Part shown: positions 60,604 to 64,000 of the stretch, piece by piece
Layout: every line of letters begins with the position of its first letter
Numbering within the stretch: position 1 is the first letter of the stretch
Assembly: GCA_008692225.1 (NCBI GenBank)
Contig: VICG01000001.1
Span: forward strand, 3,759,501-3,823,500
Length of the DNA: 64,000 bases
Source: Monilinia fructicola
Taxonomy: Eukaryota > Ascomycota > Leotiomycetes > Helotiales > Sclerotiniaceae
Reading direction: 5' to 3'
The notes under the pieces: model-generated
Told to the model about the DNA's origin: nothing
Seen by the model: only the letters and a program-made list of their open reading frames with translations
Databases searched by the model: none
Position numbers and translations under genes: made by a program

Positions 60604-61340
60604 TATATTTACATATATATTCAAGCATCCATGGATATCATAAATTTCCAAGGTTACCAGCATCATCAAGGTTATCATTATTTCTTACGAAAAAGATCAA
60701 AGCGATTTAGAATATACTGTCAAGTGGTTACTAGTTCATATGTTCCTTCCACTTATTATAATATAATAAGTCTTAATTGCCATAGCCCTGGAGAACTAGA
60801 GCGAGATGCTTTCGGCGCACAATAGAAAAAAGCCAAGCAATTTCTCAACGACATGAAAGGGAATCATGCATTTTGACGAAACCTTGACATGAAATGAAAT
60901 CATTTAAAAAGACTTAGATTAGGAAGAGTAGGTTACTTTTGAGAATAATGATGAAAGGGATCTTTACAATCAATGGTAAGCAAGTAAGTAAGTACTGTAA
61001 TGCCAAAGTGAAGCGACCGACGAACATCAAGACAGACAGACGCAAGAGTCGAACTGAACCGAAAATCGCAATAGAAAGAGAGGTAGGATCAAGAATGGAA
61101 ATCACATTACAATCTCGCAGCCACCATGCTCTGTGCACCAAAAACACATCATGCGAAAACCTTGCGATGATCACCCGATGAACTATTTGGGCGTTTGAAC
61201 CTTTGAACGTACTTACCGCTATCCATGAGGTATGCGATATGGGGAGCCGGTGGAGTTGGAAGGGAGGATTCGATATCATGGCATGGCATGGAATGGCAGT
61301 ATGGTGTCATGATGTGATGGCCGTAGCGTAGGTAGGGGGT
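60604..61340. other. Gene-free stretch
   Basis: Only short frames on both strands; nothing recognised. It may hold the lost 3' end of the P450-reductase relic, but no reductase motif was found here. Confidence 0.4.
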
Positions 61341-63358
61341 AATAAGCTAGATGTGATATCCCGGGTGCAAATCGATGATTATCACTCTCATGAGGAGTTT
61401 GATGGAGGGATAGCCTTCTAGAATGGCGATGACGTTGAGACGTTTGGTTAACACTCCAAGCTCGTAGATTTCGGAGTCGGTGGACATGGTTTCGAGGCGT
61501 TTTTTTTTTTTTTGAAGTTGAATCGGTGGTGCGCATCTTGCCATTGTTCGAAGGATCTATGAAGCTGTGGTTATAACAATTGGTTGAGATGTTGATGATT
61601 CGCCAACTGCACTATCCATTTCAAGAACTTTAGCCTCAAATCCATATTTCCAAGCCGCTAAAGCCATCTTTGGTGCAAAAGCCAGTCATATTCCTCATGT
61701 ACTGATTCCAGAAGTATTGTCATGGATTTTAGATCTAATTTCAAACTTGAGATGCCTGGTGCTTCCAAAGCGGGCCCTTGACGAACCCGCAAATTTAAGA
61801 TTTGAGATGGTGAACCTCTGAGGTGGTGCTCTAACCCGTAGCCGTCATCTTATGACGAAGCGGCGCTCGCATTATGAGATCTTTCGGCTTGATAGCAAGG
61901 TTTTGCTCGACGCGTAATCGATATCCGGGATCGTGGAGACGAAAATCGAAATCTTGTAGGAGCATGGCTGTGACCGTCAAGGCTTCTTGCTACGCAAAAT
62001 CACGTCCAATACATGCTCTAATACCACTTCCAGATGGCTATCTAGTTATTAGCTTATCTTGACGAGAACAATTCAGACGCTGACTTTCATGGTGTATCCG
62101 GCAAATTCTTGAAATTGTCTTGCATCATACGCTCCGGCCTGAATTCATTTGCATCGGCGCCATATGCAAGTGGATCTTGTTGCATGATCCCAGGGAGTGC
62201 GAGAATTTTATCAGTTAGTTCAAGTTGATATTTTCCACGACATAGATTTGCTTTTATCCCATCGACCGCTTTAACAAGTTGTTTTGTGACAGCTGGAGCA
62301 GTTGGAGACTCATTGAGTCTTAGAGTTTCCCTGAGAACTGCATTCGAATATTTGAGTTTATTCAAATGTTCCACGTGAATTGGTTATCTACCAACTACTC
62401 CATCTACCTCTCGCTGAGATAAGTGATATCATCTGCCATTTTCATTAGGTTGAGGAAAATAAATGAGAGTAGTCCAGATGGTGGATGTAATTTCGTGCTC
62501 CTACACCATAACTTAGCCAAAGAAAGTCATCATATTCACTATGATCAAATCATCTCTTATTTCATTTTTAGACTGAGCATCCTTTCAGCCAAGCATAGCA
62601 TTAAGCAAATCCTTCTTTCCTGTAAGGTTCTCCTTTCGATGTTGCACTAGACCCTGAGAAACCTCAAACATAAAGTCTCGACCCTCGGTCTACTTAGCTT
62701 TCTTCTTTATCATCATGATGATAGCAAATCCTTGCCCTCTAGCTCTATACCCAGACTCCGATAGAAATCCCACCATGGCATCGGCGGATGGTGCGTCTTA
62801 TCTGAATAGAAAGAATTGAAGCGAAAGTCCACAACACAATGGGCACTTGTACCAACAGTTAATCTAGTAAAATCATCCGTTGCAGTGGTCGATTCAGAAT
62901 GGTCTCATCTGGCCCATTTTCAGGAGCAATTAGTTTCCTATATCTTACATTTCTATTTAGCGTCAGTATGGATATTTCTGTTCACTGAATGACTCCAGAA
63001 AACTCACCATCGTACATTCTCTCGACGGCTAAGTGTCCAAAAGCGGTAAATAAAACTCTACATGTTTGTCCCCAATCCGGATTGTCATTTGTAGCTGGAA
63101 ATAGGCCAGATATTCGATCGCCTTTTTCAAAAGTGACATTGGGGTTGCTTTTTCGAATGTACTTTCATCACAAAGTTCCTCCATAATTTCGACGGAACTA
63201 ACCACAGTTATCCTATTCGCTTTCTCATGTCAACTTACATATGGAGCCATATCCAACAGCCATATGTTCCAATGCTCGAAGTAGTGCCTCCATACCATAA
63301 GATCCAAAAAATTCTTCACGACGGGTTTGGCTTCGTGCCCAGGAATTGTTGTTGGCAT
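61340..63358 (-). pseudogene. Decayed CYP505-type P450-reductase fusion
   Basis: Leftward from the ATG at 63358 (MPTTIPGHEAKPVVKNFLDL), pieces of a self-sufficient fatty-acid hydroxylase (P450foxy/P450BM3 type) appear in order across frames. They are ITVVSSVEIMEELCDES, DWGQTCRVLFTAFGHLAVER, KDLLNAML followed by a stop, YSNAVLRETLRLNESPTAPA with the ExxR motif, and FRPERMMQDNFKNL. The heme loop SGSGIRACIGRDFA then precedes a stop where relatives have Trp, followed by QEALTVTAMLLQDFDFRLHD. A reductase FMN-domain fragment (YGFEAKVLEMDSAVG, IVITTAS) follows. Then, after an apparent internal deletion, an FAD-domain piece (RLNVIAILEGYPSIKL) ends at about 61347. Several in-frame stops, frame changes, a ruined I-helix and the deletion show real decay. 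Confidence 0.8.
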
Positions 63359-64000
63359 CTTTGATCGATGACCACGACCAATTGTGTAAAGAAAGTAAAA
63401 AACTCAGTCTATTCCACGGTTTGTACTTTCATAATTTCTATCTAGGATTTTGCATTTTTTCAGCTATACGCCACTAGGCTTTCTGCACCCTATTGTTCGA
63501 ATCATGGAAGTCTTACGCGGATCGTCACCGCAAATACCGTTCAAGGATAGGTCGTCGCCATGGTTGTTGATTGAAGTGAGAAATTGCCTTTTTGGGGATC
63601 CGGCGCTAGTGAGAATTTGTCCTCTTCATATAATTATGATGATGTTAGCCTTTTGTGATCTCAAGTCGTGGAAACTTGTATTGCAGTGTGCTGACATGCC
63701 AGGCTGGACAACTTCTTGTGGCGACTCGAAATGACATTGTCGTTGACAGCTAAACGCTCTGGTAATCTCCTAAAATCGAACACTGTAGTCCATTGCACTA
63801 AATAATTTCATTCGTATTGAGATTCGCCCAAGGATGCGAATGTTGTCTGATTGATATCGACGGTCCGTCGTAATTCCCGATAGTTCTAGTAGTCTCTCCT
63901 TCATTTAATATTGTGGAGGAAACAACTTGCTGTCACGATAGACTCTTGAATGCGGACAATCGAAGTCCTTGTATACCAATTTGGAGATGTGATGAGAAGA
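63359..64000. other. Right edge, no supported gene
   Basis: A plus-strand frame at 63450-63734 is open but lacks recognisable sequence. It may be a chance frame upstream of the P450 relic. Confidence 0.35.

Overview
The window looks like nuclear DNA of a filamentous ascomycete, most likely a leotiomycete close to Botrytis, Sclerotinia or Monilinia. The placement is inference. It rests on short spliceosomal introns (about 47-128 nt) with GTAAGT/GTGAGT-type donors and CTNAC-type branch sites, typical ascomycete families (Zn2Cys6 regulator, ATP11, fused P450-reductase relic, BTB/POZ paralogs) and a RIP-like transition pattern in repeats. No bacterial operon structure is seen.

Layout. Bases 1-15 kb are gene-poor and accessory. 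A G-rich, microsatellite-rich stretch is followed by a cluster of four BTB/POZ paralogs (5.9-12.4 kb). One copy is clearly decayed, two carry frame breaks, and the last is intact. AT-rich repeat copies lie at 10.3-11.0 and 21.5-22.2 kb. From 15 to 20 kb come an unknown protein, the F1-ATPase assembly factor ATP11 and a 4-coumarate-CoA-ligase-like enzyme with a peroxisomal C-terminus. From 28 to 56 kb the window is a normal gene-rich core. In order it holds a Zn2Cys6 regulator, a WD40-cyclophilin (PPWD1 type), an AIG1/FAR-17a-like membrane protein, an SDR-like protein, a low-complexity protein, glycogen debranching enzyme, glycerol-3-phosphate dehydrogenase, DAHP synthase, cytochrome c1, a Lys/Glu-rich AT-hook-like protein and an MBD4-like DNA glycosylase. 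From 56 to 64 kb it becomes gene-poor again, with a small repetitive ORF, an intron-containing tRNA-Glu(CTC), a 255-bp TA-flanked inverted-repeat element and a decayed CYP505-type P450-reductase fusion.

The core genes are independent housekeeping genes: carbon storage and glycerol metabolism, shikimate entry, complex III, ATP synthase assembly and splicing. They do not form a pathway cluster. No secondary-metabolite cluster, CRISPR array or phage-like system is visible.

Sequence quality matters for reading this window. Glycogen debranching enzyme, GPD1 and DAHP synthase are broken by many single-base indels, mostly in homopolymers, although the protein sequence resumes perfectly after each. 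This looks like consensus error and not pseudogenisation. True decay (in-frame stops, transitions, deletions) is best supported only for the 8.8-9.6 kb BTB copy and the 61.3-63.4 kb P450 fusion.

The most notable novel-looking items are a 0.7-kb TIR element family with complementary strand RIP signatures in its two copies, the 255-bp TA-flanked element, a 6-nt microexon in the Zn2Cys6 gene and the BTB paralog cluster.
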